Source of the DNA: Monoraphidium neglectum
Lineage: Eukaryota; Chlorophyta; Chlorophyceae; Sphaeropleales; Selenastraceae
NCBI RefSeq assembly: GCF_000611645.1
Contig: NW_014013286.1
Location: 1 to 29,834, forward strand
DNA length: 29,834 bases
Reading direction: 5' to 3'
Shown: piece after piece, positions 21,097 through 29,834 of the stretch
How positions within the stretch are numbered: the first letter of the stretch is position 1
Layout of the letters: every line of letters begins with the position of its first letter
Notes under the pieces: model-generated
The model's database searches: none
What the model was told of the DNA's origin: nothing
What the model saw: the letters and a program-made list of their open reading frames with translations, nothing else
Made by a program: the position numbers and the translations under genes

Positions 21097-24000
21097 ATGG
21101 ACACGGGTCACAGATCATCTGTGGCTGATGTGTGGAAAGAGCTTAGCAATAAGGGTGGAGCTCGCAATGAGGGATTTGAAAGGCTCTGGCAAGGCCTGCG
21201 CAATGACGCAGTGCGATCAAGGGGCCAAGTCAGAGCCCGCCAATATGAAGTATCTGTTCCGACGCCCACGAGTGTCGTGACGCGGCCATATGATACGGCC
21301 ACGACATATTCAGCACCTAAAGGTCGCTGCGACAGCGTAGACAGCGACGTCAGCGAGCGGCACTTGGACGGCACTGCTCTGGAGCGCTGCGTTCAGCAGC
21401 TTCTCGACCCCGACGTGCGCACACGGCGCGCGGCGCTGGAGCTCGTCCAGGTGCAACAGGCCGCAATTCATGTGCTTGGCCGTTTGCAGCTGCACGCATG
21501 CCCTTGCGGCCTGCTCACCGGCTGCGACGCCACCATACAGTCCGGTCACGCAAGTGTTGTGTAAACAGCGCGCATGCCTTCAGCGAATGCGGTGGATTGG
21601 ACCGTTCCACCCCTTAGGCAACCCTGGAGGACCGCCATGTTGGCACCGGATCTGCTTGCCCCGCAACCGGCGCCGGCGCCGTGACTGCCGCCCAGCGGCC
21701 GCGGGACCTCCTCCGCGCCATGTGCAAGCCGCTGCTGCGCCGCTTCGACGACGTATCAGAAAAGTGCCGCGACCTGGCCGCCAGCTGCGTGCTGAAGCTG
21801 CTGCGCAGCTGCCCAGATGAGGCGCTTGGGCTGCTGCCCTATGTTGTGCCCGTGTTGGAGGAGCGCCTGCGGCGCAAGGTGCGCTTTGCGTCAACAACGA
21901 GCAGGATGGGGGATGCTCGGACCCCAGAGAAGTGGTAGCCGTGTTCAAGAAGGTGGCCTGCAATACAACAATGGCAGCACTCGCACTTGCCACAACCCAG
22001 TAATGCAATCCTTGCACGCCTGACAAAGTGCTGGCACGGCCTGCGTGTCAGCATTGGGTGTTCTGGACCACACACTCAGTGTTTCACCGACTTGACCGGC
22101 TCAAATTGCTCGAGGTCTGCCTCTCCAGAAGCAGCACTGACGCACGCATGCCCTCGCGTGCGCGTGCGCCCGCCGCTGCAGCCCGCTGTCGTCGGCGGCG
22201 GCGCAGCGGGCCCCGCAGAGCCGAGTGAGGAGGTGCGGCTCACCCTGGCGCAGCTGTTTGGGTTCCTCGTTAGCCAGGTGAGCCGGGACGACATGTTCTT
22301 CCAGTGCATGCTCCCAACCTCGGGCTCTGTGCCACGCATGCAGCATTCCAGCCACACGGGCATGCTGGAGTTGAGTCATGTGGGCAAGAACAATGGCGAC
22401 TGCGAGCGCTGCATCTCTTCCCGCCCCTATCTTGACACGGCTGCTGGCAGGTGGGCCAGGCGGTGTGTGCATATGCGGGGGAGGTGCTGGCGGTGCTGGA
22501 GGCGGCGCTGGGGGACGCGTACCATGAAGTGAACTTGGAGGCGTGCTCATGCGTGCACGCGCTTGTGGGTGAGCTTGGGCGTTGGTTGATGAGGTATAAG
22601 CGGCGATGCGGGAGGCAAACAGAAGGTTCTGTGGTTGGGTGCGGTTTGAATGCGCTTTGACGCCACATCAGTCATGTGTAGCATGCAGCCAGCGAAGGCA
22701 TGCAAAGCGCGCCTGTGATGGCTGATGCTGTGCACAGCAGCCAGTCCTGAATCTCCATCACGCCTTCCTGCCCCGACCTGCTGCAGCGTCCCTGGGCATG
22801 CGGCTGCAGCCTGTGTCCAAGCAGCTCGTTGCCGGGCTGCTACCGCTCACCACGCACAAGCGGTACCGCGTACGCGTCGCCGCACTGCGCGCGCTGGGGC
22901 CACTGATGCACCAGGTAGGGTGGCGAGCCGCTCCCGAAACAGCTGACCGGCTGTTGCGATGATGCAGCATCATCGTTGCAACCATGTAGGTGGCGGCCAT
23001 TGCACGACTTGAGCCTGCCATACACCAAGGTAAGCCCGCTCTGTGTGAATCATCGCCATACCCCGGAACCCGCGCTCGCACCCAACCCAGGGCGCTCACG
23101 AGATGATCTTGGAGATGGTGGGCCACAGGGACCCCAACATGGTGCCAGTTGCCGCTTTCTATGGGGATCCTGACCTCAGAGTCAACTTCTGCGGCAAGCT
23201 GGCGGCCGACGCCAACGCGCAGGTGGGGGCAGGGTTGCGCCTGCAGCGCCGCCCCCGCCCCGGCAACGCCACAAAGACCGGCGGGCCGGCTGCTGGCCGC
23301 TGGAGCACGCTCGCTAGTACAACAGTGACGTGGCTGTCCCGCGTCGGTTCTCCGGACCGGCTCGGCCGAGCGGACTGAAGCCGACCCCCCCTCCCCACCT
23401 TCCAGGTGCGCCTGGAGTTCCTGCGGGTGGTGGGGGACTGGATGCTGCGCCTCCCGGAGCGCGTCGACCACGAGGGCCGGCTGCTGCCCTTCCTGCTGGC
23501 GGGGATGGTAGACGAGGGGCCGCAGGTGCGGGCTCGCGCATGCGTGATGGGAGGAGCTGCGCCGTGCCGCTGCCTTTATCAGCGCCCAGGCAATGGCTGT
23601 CGTGATTCACGTGGTCTGAACCCCAGCATCAGCATGCGGCTGCGGTGCACCTGCCCTTGCCGGTGCCCACGCCATGAAGGTATCATGTGAGGCGGCGCGC
23701 CTGCTGGACCAGCTGGGTGAGCAGTACGAGCAGGAGCACGAGGCGGAGGTGAAGGAGCTGCTGCGGTACTGCCCTGCAGAGGCAGCCGCTACTGAGGCAG
23801 CTGCTGATGGTGGCATCACCGCTGTCAACAGCTGCACAGGATTGGGAGCGCTGGCGAGCGCCGGCGGTCCTGGAGCAGCGCAACAGGAGTGGCTCCCAAC
23901 GGCGTTGGCGGCGGCGCCACCGCGGCTGGGGGCGCGGCTGTTGGTCCAGGGGAATGCGGGGCGGCTGCTGGCGCCCATGTGCGCAGAGCTGTCCAGCTGG

Positions 24001-26068
24001 CAGGCGGGGCCGCGGACCAGGTGCGAGGGAATTTGCGCCAGAGGTGGCCTTGGGTGCTGCTGCGGTTTCAATATCATCCAGCACAGGTGAAAGGCATTGC
24101 CCGGGCACAACATCATTCATCATTTAAAAAAAGCCACCATACCGATTGCCGGATGCAAAGGTGTGTTGCTCTGCTGGAAGCGGTGCTGCTGCTGCTGGGG
24201 CGCAAGGCAGAGGGTCACCTGCAGCTCTTGGTGCCGGCCCTTACTAAGGTGGGTGACGCCTTGCAGCCTTGCAACATTAACATAAAACCCTGTCTGCTGA
24301 TGGCCTGGATGCCTACAGGTGGTATGACACTTTTAGCCGTTTACACTCTAAATCACATAATTGTCAAGGGCCTTTAGATGAATTGCTCTACGCGCCTTGC
24401 CCCTCTCGCAGGCCATCCGCGAGTCCACCACGCGGCAGCAGGTGGAGAGCTGCTGCGCCCTGCTCGGCCGCGCCTGCAGCGTCCCAGAGCTGCTGGCCCT
24501 CCTGCTGCCACGCGTCCGCGACGCCGGAGCGGACGCATGCGCGCGCGCCGACGCGCTTCTGGCGCTGGCGCACGTGCTGCGCGGATCAGGCGCCGGCGAC
24601 GGGGGCAGCGCCGCTGAGGCAGCGCCCATCGTGTTGGAGCTGCTGCTGGATCCGGAAGTCGGAGAGTCCGACGACAAGCACCTGCGCGCCTCCTGCCTGG
24701 AAGCTGCGCGCCAGCTGATCGCCGCATGCCCGCCGGCCGTGCTTGCGGAGCACGCGCCGCAGCTGCTGGTGGTGGCGCTGCTGTCTCTGGCGTCTGACCG
24801 GGCCGGCTTGGTGCGGCAGGACGCCACCGCCGCTGCTGCAGCTGAGGCAGAAGTGGCGGCGATGCAAGCAGAGGAGGCGGAGCAGCTGCTGCGCATGCTG
24901 GCGGGCGCTGTCGGAGCGACGCGGGAAGGCGGCGGGGGAGGCAGCGGCGATGGGTCTGTTGACAGGCTGCTGGCACAGCACAGGGAGATGGTCTTGCGCC
25001 TGGTAAGACTGTGCGCCGGCCTCGCCACCCCTCATGAGATTGTGCGCCGGCCTCATATCCCCCTTGATCGAAAGTTGTTGCTGAGCCAATTTAGATTTTC
25101 CCATCTCTGTGCCCCAACCAATCACAAAGCGACACTCTCACCCATGCGCGCACCGCCAACTCGCAGCTCGGGGACCGCCCAGCTTCCCTGGCCTCAGTGC
25201 GCCACGTGGCGGCCTTCTGCCGCGCGCTGCTGCCCGCCTCAATGGCGCGTGTGTTGCAGTCGCAGCCTGAGGCGGCAATGCAGCATCCGTCACCCGGTTG
25301 TCAGGGGTTATCCCCTTGGCGCTGCCGTTCACTCGGGGATGACAACCAGTGCGTGATCAACGGCAGCCCAACGCCGGTGCGTGCTGACGAGTGGGGAATG
25401 CGCTGGTCCCAGCCAGCAGCCCTGCTGCAGCTTTTCAACGCAGTGACGATGTCAGACAGCAGTGGCGGCGGCGGAAGCAGCGAGAGTGGCGGCAGCGTCG
25501 ACATGAGCAGCAGCGCTTCTCGCAGCACCGGCGTCAGCAGCATCAGAAGCGGCAGCAGCGGCAGCGGCGATCACACAGTGGCCAGCAGGCCACAGCGACT
25601 GCTGCTGCTCACGCTGGACACAGTGGTTGCGATGCTGCCTGCAGGTGATCTCGTAAAGGGCTCGCCAAAGGCAGTGGCAGCCGCGCATCACCTGGCGTCG
25701 ACGACCATCCCACTGCTGCTGCGGCAAGGCGGCAGCGACGCGGCGGCGGTGAGCGGCCTGCGTGTGCTGCGTCGCTTGGCGCTGCTGGCGTGCGGATCGG
25801 AGCCTTCGGCATCGTCACCAGCGCAGCCTGTCGATCAAGGGGCGGCGGCGTTGCGAGGGGTAGTGCGCTATGCATGGCGCACCTGCGGCGGGGCAGTTTG
25901 CGGATGCATGGCGGCGGGACGGAGCGCAACTGTGCGGCTGCAGGCCTGCAGCACCGTGCGCGCAGCAGTGGAGTGCTTGGGTGTGGACGCACTGCTGAGT
26001 ATGCCACCACCACAAGGTGCAGAGATGGAGGGCAGTCATGGCAGCCGCGGCGGTATGCCGATGGAGCC

Positions 26069-26149
<81 letters not shown>

Positions 26150-26459
26150 CCAACAGCAGGAGCACGGGGATGCGACGCGGCCCGGGGTTTGGCAGGAGCC
26201 CGCGCAGCACCTGATGGCAGCCCTGGATGACCCGCAGAACGACGTGCGCTGCGCAGCCGCGGCCGCGCTGCATGTGCTACTGCGGCGCCTGCCAGACGGC
26301 GCCGGCAGCTGCGGCGTTCGCTCTGTCGCGGATGACATTCGGCTGCGAGTGCACGAGCAGCTGGACTCGGGCGCGGCGGCGGGGTGTGGACGGTTGTTGG
26401 CCCTACTAAAGGCAGCCTTGCAGGAGGACGGTCCCTGCCCACATGCACATCCCGCATGA
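21097..26459 (+). CDS. DNAAF5: HEAT-repeat protein resembling dynein axonemal assembly factor 5 (HEATR2)
   Basis: Eleven phase-consistent exons give 1173 aa: 21097-21450, 21618-21878, 22182-22277, 22451-22568, 22787-22914, 23091-23222, 23406-23525, 23680-24020, 24161-24248, 24412-25002, 25167-26459 (TGA). Helical HEAT pairs run throughout. Segments resemble animal HEATR2 in order: PLLRRFDDVSEKCRDLA, LLPYVVPVLEERL, EPSEEVRLTLAQLFGFLV, RYRVRVAALRALGPLM, DPDLRVNFCGKLAADANAQ, WMLRLPERVDHEGRLLPFL, GEQYEQEHEAEVKELLRY, and near the end LMAALDDPQNDVRCAAAAAL. DNAAF5 is a cytoplasmic factor that helps preassemble axonemal dynein arms. The protein is longer than the human 855 aa because of a Ser/Gly-rich insert (25449-25577) and polyglutamine. 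The first 90 or so residues look unlike the family, so the true start is uncertain. The acceptor of exon 8 (atgaag) is weak but its product is family-like. Confidence 0.82.
26070..26147 (+). repeat. Pure (CAG)26 repeat coding for polyglutamine
   Basis: Twenty-six uninterrupted CAG codons, residues 1045-1070 of the DNAAF5-like protein, followed by AAC CAA CAG CAG. It sits in a linker between two HEAT-like parts of the last exon. Confidence 0.97.
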
Positions 26460-27594
26460 CTGGCGTTTGGACGCGCGTTTCGCCCTCAACACTGCTAGCC
26501 AATCTCCAGACCAGCCTGGGCTGTTGGTACTGGGTGAGGTGTGGGTGCTGCCCTGGCGCATGTTTGCCCAGTAAAAACAGCCAGGAGACTGCCAGCACAC
26601 AGTAAACGTTGCCCCGTTCGAAGTGATGTTTGGCAGCATCACTGCTTGTGGTTGAATCAGAGAGTTGTGTACAGAGCATCAGCGCAGCTGCCCCTCTTGC
26701 CAAGCTCGCAGCTGCCCACGTATTCACTGCTGGCAGCGTGTCGGTTGCCTAGACAACGCTACGTTGCATGGACATGGCTGCTGAATACGCGCGCCATGCG
26801 AGGTGCAAGCTGCTGACTGCGGCGGGGTTTGCGGAAATCCGCTGTTGTGACTCTTACATTCAGCAGCGGCCCCAACCACGGCGCAGGCCAGTAGCTCTCG
26901 TTCGAAACCAGATTCGCAACGGTGCGTACGCAGCCCTCGTGGTGTCATGACTTGTGAGTCATGCTGGGCCAACAGAACAGCGCTCTGCACAAAGTTTGTC
27001 GCCAGTAAGGTCCTGATTGACCTGATCCCTTGAACAATGCAAGCCCCGGACCTCGGTGGCACGGATCCGCCGCCCACAACGCGCACAAGAGAAAAGTGGC
27101 TGGATCTTATGTCGCTTGCACCTGCCTCAACCTCCAAGCACGTTACACATCAGTGCCTCGCCCCACACGCGGAACGCTTCTGTTTGCAACTGCAGGCTGC
27201 GTGCACTCTGCCACATCGCGGCAGCGCCAACATTGCAGCATTCATGTCAAGCCATCTGCAGGAAAAAAAGACCGTGACCCGGCAGTCAATGCAAACGGGT
27301 CTTGTTGACCTGTATGAGAGCAGCAGTTTGTTGGTTGATTTGAAGCACGTTGTGGCCCTTGAGTGACATGAAAGTTACTCGCATGGTCGCAGCCTTGTCT
27401 GATCATCCACTGGGGCGGCCAGATGATGTTGTTGCAGTGGCGGCTGGCGCTCGTCCTGGTGAGTGGCGAGCTGGTGACCCGGTGGTGGCACCCAGTCTCA
27501 CGGAGCAGGTTTTCCTTCTCTCAATGTCGCATAAACTATATATACGACCGAAGCCGCCACAGTAGAGCTTCAAACTCAGATCACCGCCGGGAGA
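26460..27594. other. Intergenic region between DNAAF5-like and LpxC-like genes
   Basis: It should hold the 3' UTR of the DNAAF5-like gene and the promoter of the LpxC-like gene. No plus-strand TGTAA was found, so the 3' end is undefined. An open frame of about 109 codons lies at 27037-27366 on the plus strand, with no recognisable domain and composition unlike the neighbours; I do not call it a gene. Confidence 0.5.
27537..27544 (+). promoter_or_regulatory. TATA-box-like element upstream of LpxC-like gene
   Basis: The octamer tatatata lies about 50 bp before the ATG at 27595, in otherwise mixed sequence. Spacing suits a core promoter with a short 5' UTR. Confidence 0.4.
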
Positions 27595-29727
27595 ATGAGG
27601 TCCCTTGCAGCATACAGCGGGCCTGGAGTCAGACAGGCTGCGGTATGGGGCAGCAAAAATCGGCTTACATGTGTTCGTAGATCGACTGCTCAGCGCAGGT
27701 CTCTCAGCCGGGCAGGACTGGCGATCAGCTGCGTGGCAGAGGCTCCCGCAGAGAAGGGGGCCCGTTCGGGCCCCAAGCGTCCTATAAATAAAAAGACGCC
27801 TGATGAGGACTTTATGGAGAGGGGCATGCAAGAGCTGCCAAGGGTGCGCACTTCAAGATGTTGCACGCATGCTGGTCGTGCGCAACAGCAACAGCAGCCG
27901 CCGCTGATCCACCCTGGCAAAAAAGCACGCTTTGACTTTGCCTCGCGCGGCAATCGGATCTCATCTTCCACATCCTGCCCTTGCTTCTACAGCCTGCAGA
28001 CGTGCAACAGACTCTGGTGCTGTCATTTACCCTTGGCGGTGTGGGCCTTCACACTGGCGAATACGGTGGGTGGCGGGCCACAGCGCTGGGCGTTGGTGCC
28101 CTGTGGTCGCGAGCTGTGCTGCAGCAGCTGCAGCAGCAGCGGCAGCGGCAGCAGCAGCGTTTTCAGAGCAACGGCGTCCAGCAGGAGCAGAGCTACGCAA
28201 CATCGCAGTCGATCGCAGGGCGTGCGGCAGCAGCGATGGGCTGCCCACCATCATGTGCTCACCTCTGCCCCGGCTGCGTCGCACCCGGCGCAGCCTTCGT
28301 CCGCGTGCGGCCCGCTTACGCGAACGAGGGGCGCTATTTTGTGCGGGTCCCCAAGGGCACCAACTCCGACCGGTTCAAGATCGAGGAAGACGAGCAGGTC
28401 GTGGCAGAGGAGGATCTAGGTGGGTGGCTGGTCAGAGAAGCCGGGTGGAAGCTGCCTGGGGAGGCCGCGGCCTGGCCTCAACGCACGGCAGCAGGGTATT
28501 CGAGGGGGTGGGGTGCGAGGCGCCTGCCTCGGGCGCTGCATCGCGCGATGCCGGCGAGGGGCACGTTCGCGGCGGGACGCGTGTTTGGGCGTGGGTGTTG
28601 CGTGCAGCCCGCCGCAGCGCCAGGGAGTCCTCCGCTTTGCCCGCAGCTGAGGCCGCGAGGCCGTTGTTCAAACCGCTGCAGGGCTCAGATCAGCGCTTTT
28701 GAGCTCGCAATCCTGCAGCTGCGTGACACCAAACTGCGCCGTGCTATCAATCGACGCACCCTCCCCTCCTCCTGTTCCGCGCCCCTCTGCGCACTCGCGT
28801 CACCCCCCACCGCTCCGCCCCGCCCCGCCCACCTGCCCGCCCCAGACGAGGCACTGCAGGAGCCCTTTGATCCCGAAACAGAGCGCATCAAGGTCGAGCT
28901 CTTCACGCAATACCTGGCTGCCCAGGTGAGCGGGACCCCGCCTCCTGTGGCAGCTTCCACCACTTGCACAGCTTTTTGTTCCCATTGACATCTTCGATGT
29001 CCAGGGCCACTCAGGTGGCCCGATGGGCCATCAAGGATGGCGCCCGGCACACAATGCCGCCCCCGCGCCGCGCGGCGGGCCCCTGCGCGGCGCCGGCATC
29101 CGAGCCCCCGCCACCAGGGCCGCGCCGGCGGCTCGGGTGCCCCTCCGGAACCCCGGCACCCCGCCGCCGCCGCCGCCGTCGCGCTCGCGCCGGACGCCGC
29201 CCGCCCACCTACCATCGCCGCGCGCCCGCGGGACGCGACCGCCCCCGCCCCGCAACAACAATCGCATCACACACAACCGCATCATATGTGGACCGCCATC
29301 AAACCCAGGAGGAGCAACAATTCAGGGGCACGTTCCAGGAGTACATGGAGGCACTCGACACGGCGCCGCTGTCAGAGGAGGAGCGCCGCGTGCTGCGCGA
29401 CGCGATCGCGGACGCGCGCGCGGAGCTGGGGCCGCTGCCGCCGGGGGGCGCCGAGGAGCCGTGGACGGAGGACGACGTCGCGTTTGCGGACGAGTGAGCC
29501 GCGGCCGCGGCGGGGGACGCGGCGAATGAGCGGGTGCCACCCACTGCCCGCCCCACTGCGCGCCCCACTGCGCACCCCACTGCGCGCACCACTTCGCGCC
29601 CGACTGCCCCCCCTTACCTCCCGCCGCCCTGCCCGCCCCCAGGGAGGTGTTGGAGGCGGAGGACATCCTGGCGGCCGACCCCAGCAATGAGGTCATCATC
29701 CCCGCAAACGCCGCCACGGCCTTCGCG
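27595..29727 (+). CDS. LpxC-like UDP-3-O-acyl-GlcNAc deacetylase, 5' part (partial)
   Basis: Six phase-consistent exons are in the window: 27595-27843, 27993-28065, 28294-28419, 28846-28925, 29309-29493, 29643-29727; the gene continues past the edge. Residues 1-83 are rich in Arg, Ser and Ala with few acids early on, like a chloroplast or mitochondrial transit peptide. Residues 88-125 carry the LpxC domain I start: QQTLVLSFTLGGVGLHTGEY then VRVRPAYANEGRYFVRVP (family QRTL...GVGLHTG...LRPAPANTGVxxRR). LpxC is the zinc deacetylase committing to lipid A synthesis; land plants carry organellar versions. After RYFVRVPKGTN comes an acidic stretch of about 120 residues unlike the family, including FDPETERIKVELFTQYLAAQ, WTEDDVAFADE and DPSNEVIIPANAATAFA. 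The zinc ligands would lie beyond the edge, so activity cannot be judged. A domain-related non-enzyme is possible. Confidence 0.62.
28118..28160 (+). repeat. CAG/CGG-rich imperfect triplet repeat in LpxC-like intron 2
   Basis: An imperfect run of cag and cgg triplets inside the intron 28066-28293. Confidence 0.7.
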
Positions 29728-29778
29728 GTGCGCGGGGGCGGCGGGCCGCGCGGCTCGCAGCGCGCAAGTCGCCGCAGC

Positions 29779-29834
29779 AGGCAGGCCGGCCGGCCGGCCC
29801 CGGCCGGGGCGGGGCGGGGCGGGGCGCGGCGCGG
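29779..29834 (+). repeat. GGCC then GGGGC repeats at right edge
   Basis: Four or so ggcc units are followed by about four ggggc units, just inside the intron after 29727. Spaced G4 runs could form a G-quadruplex. Confidence 0.75.

Noticed and set aside
22988..23028. Extra exon (VAAIARLEPAIHQ) in the DNAAF5-like gene.
   Set aside because: Including it breaks the frame of the next exon, which is clearly coding and joins in phase without it.
26880..26960. A gttcgaaac stretch resembling a tRNA T-loop.
   Set aside because: The flanking bases do not pair as a T stem and no acceptor or anticodon stem could be drawn.

Overview
The window looks like nuclear DNA of a green alga. It has GC-rich exons, many short spliceosomal introns with GT...(C/T)GCAG boundaries, Ala/Gln/Gly-rich protein tracts and a pure CAG repeat inside a coding exon. 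A chlorophyte is the best guess; a Trebouxiophyceae/Chlorophyceae-level placement is inference only. I see no rRNA, tRNA, CRISPR or intact transposon. Gene models were built by hand from reading frames, splice dinucleotides and phase agreement; none is backed by transcripts.

Layout, left to right. (1) 1-1074, minus: part of an Argonaute-like gene (linker L1 and PAZ region), running off the left edge. (2) 1693-2732, minus: a small protein with two double-stranded-RNA-binding domains, just upstream of the Argonaute-like gene and in the same direction. (3) 3617-5743, plus: a START/polyketide-cyclase-like (SRPBCC) protein of 421 aa in 5 exons, divergent from the dsRBD gene. (4) 5744-7231: a convergent gap with a small tandem repeat. 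(5) 7232-13489, minus: a complete 18-exon gene for a CoA-disulfide-reductase-like flavoprotein fused to a C-terminal rhodanese domain (566 aa); every exon phase closes. (6) 14750-17257 and 18334-20383, minus: two tandem patatin-like lipases (364 and 347 aa) with the Ser57/Asp180 dyad and mostly identical exon boundaries, but two introns differ. (7) 21097-26459, plus: an 11-exon HEAT-repeat protein resembling the axonemal dynein assembly factor DNAAF5/HEATR2, with a 26-residue polyglutamine run. (8) 27595 to the right edge, plus: the 5' part of an LpxC-like gene with an organelle-targeting-like N-terminus and an unusual acidic insertion.

The genes do not form one pathway. The clearest functional grouping is the Argonaute-like and dsRBD genes, a possible small-RNA locus. 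The patatin pair is a recent-looking tandem duplication. The CoADR-rhodanese gene is a family best known from bacteria, here thoroughly intron-containing. Its stop codon lies inside a 48-bp tandem duplication with an open in-frame tail beyond it, the most unexpected local structure I found.
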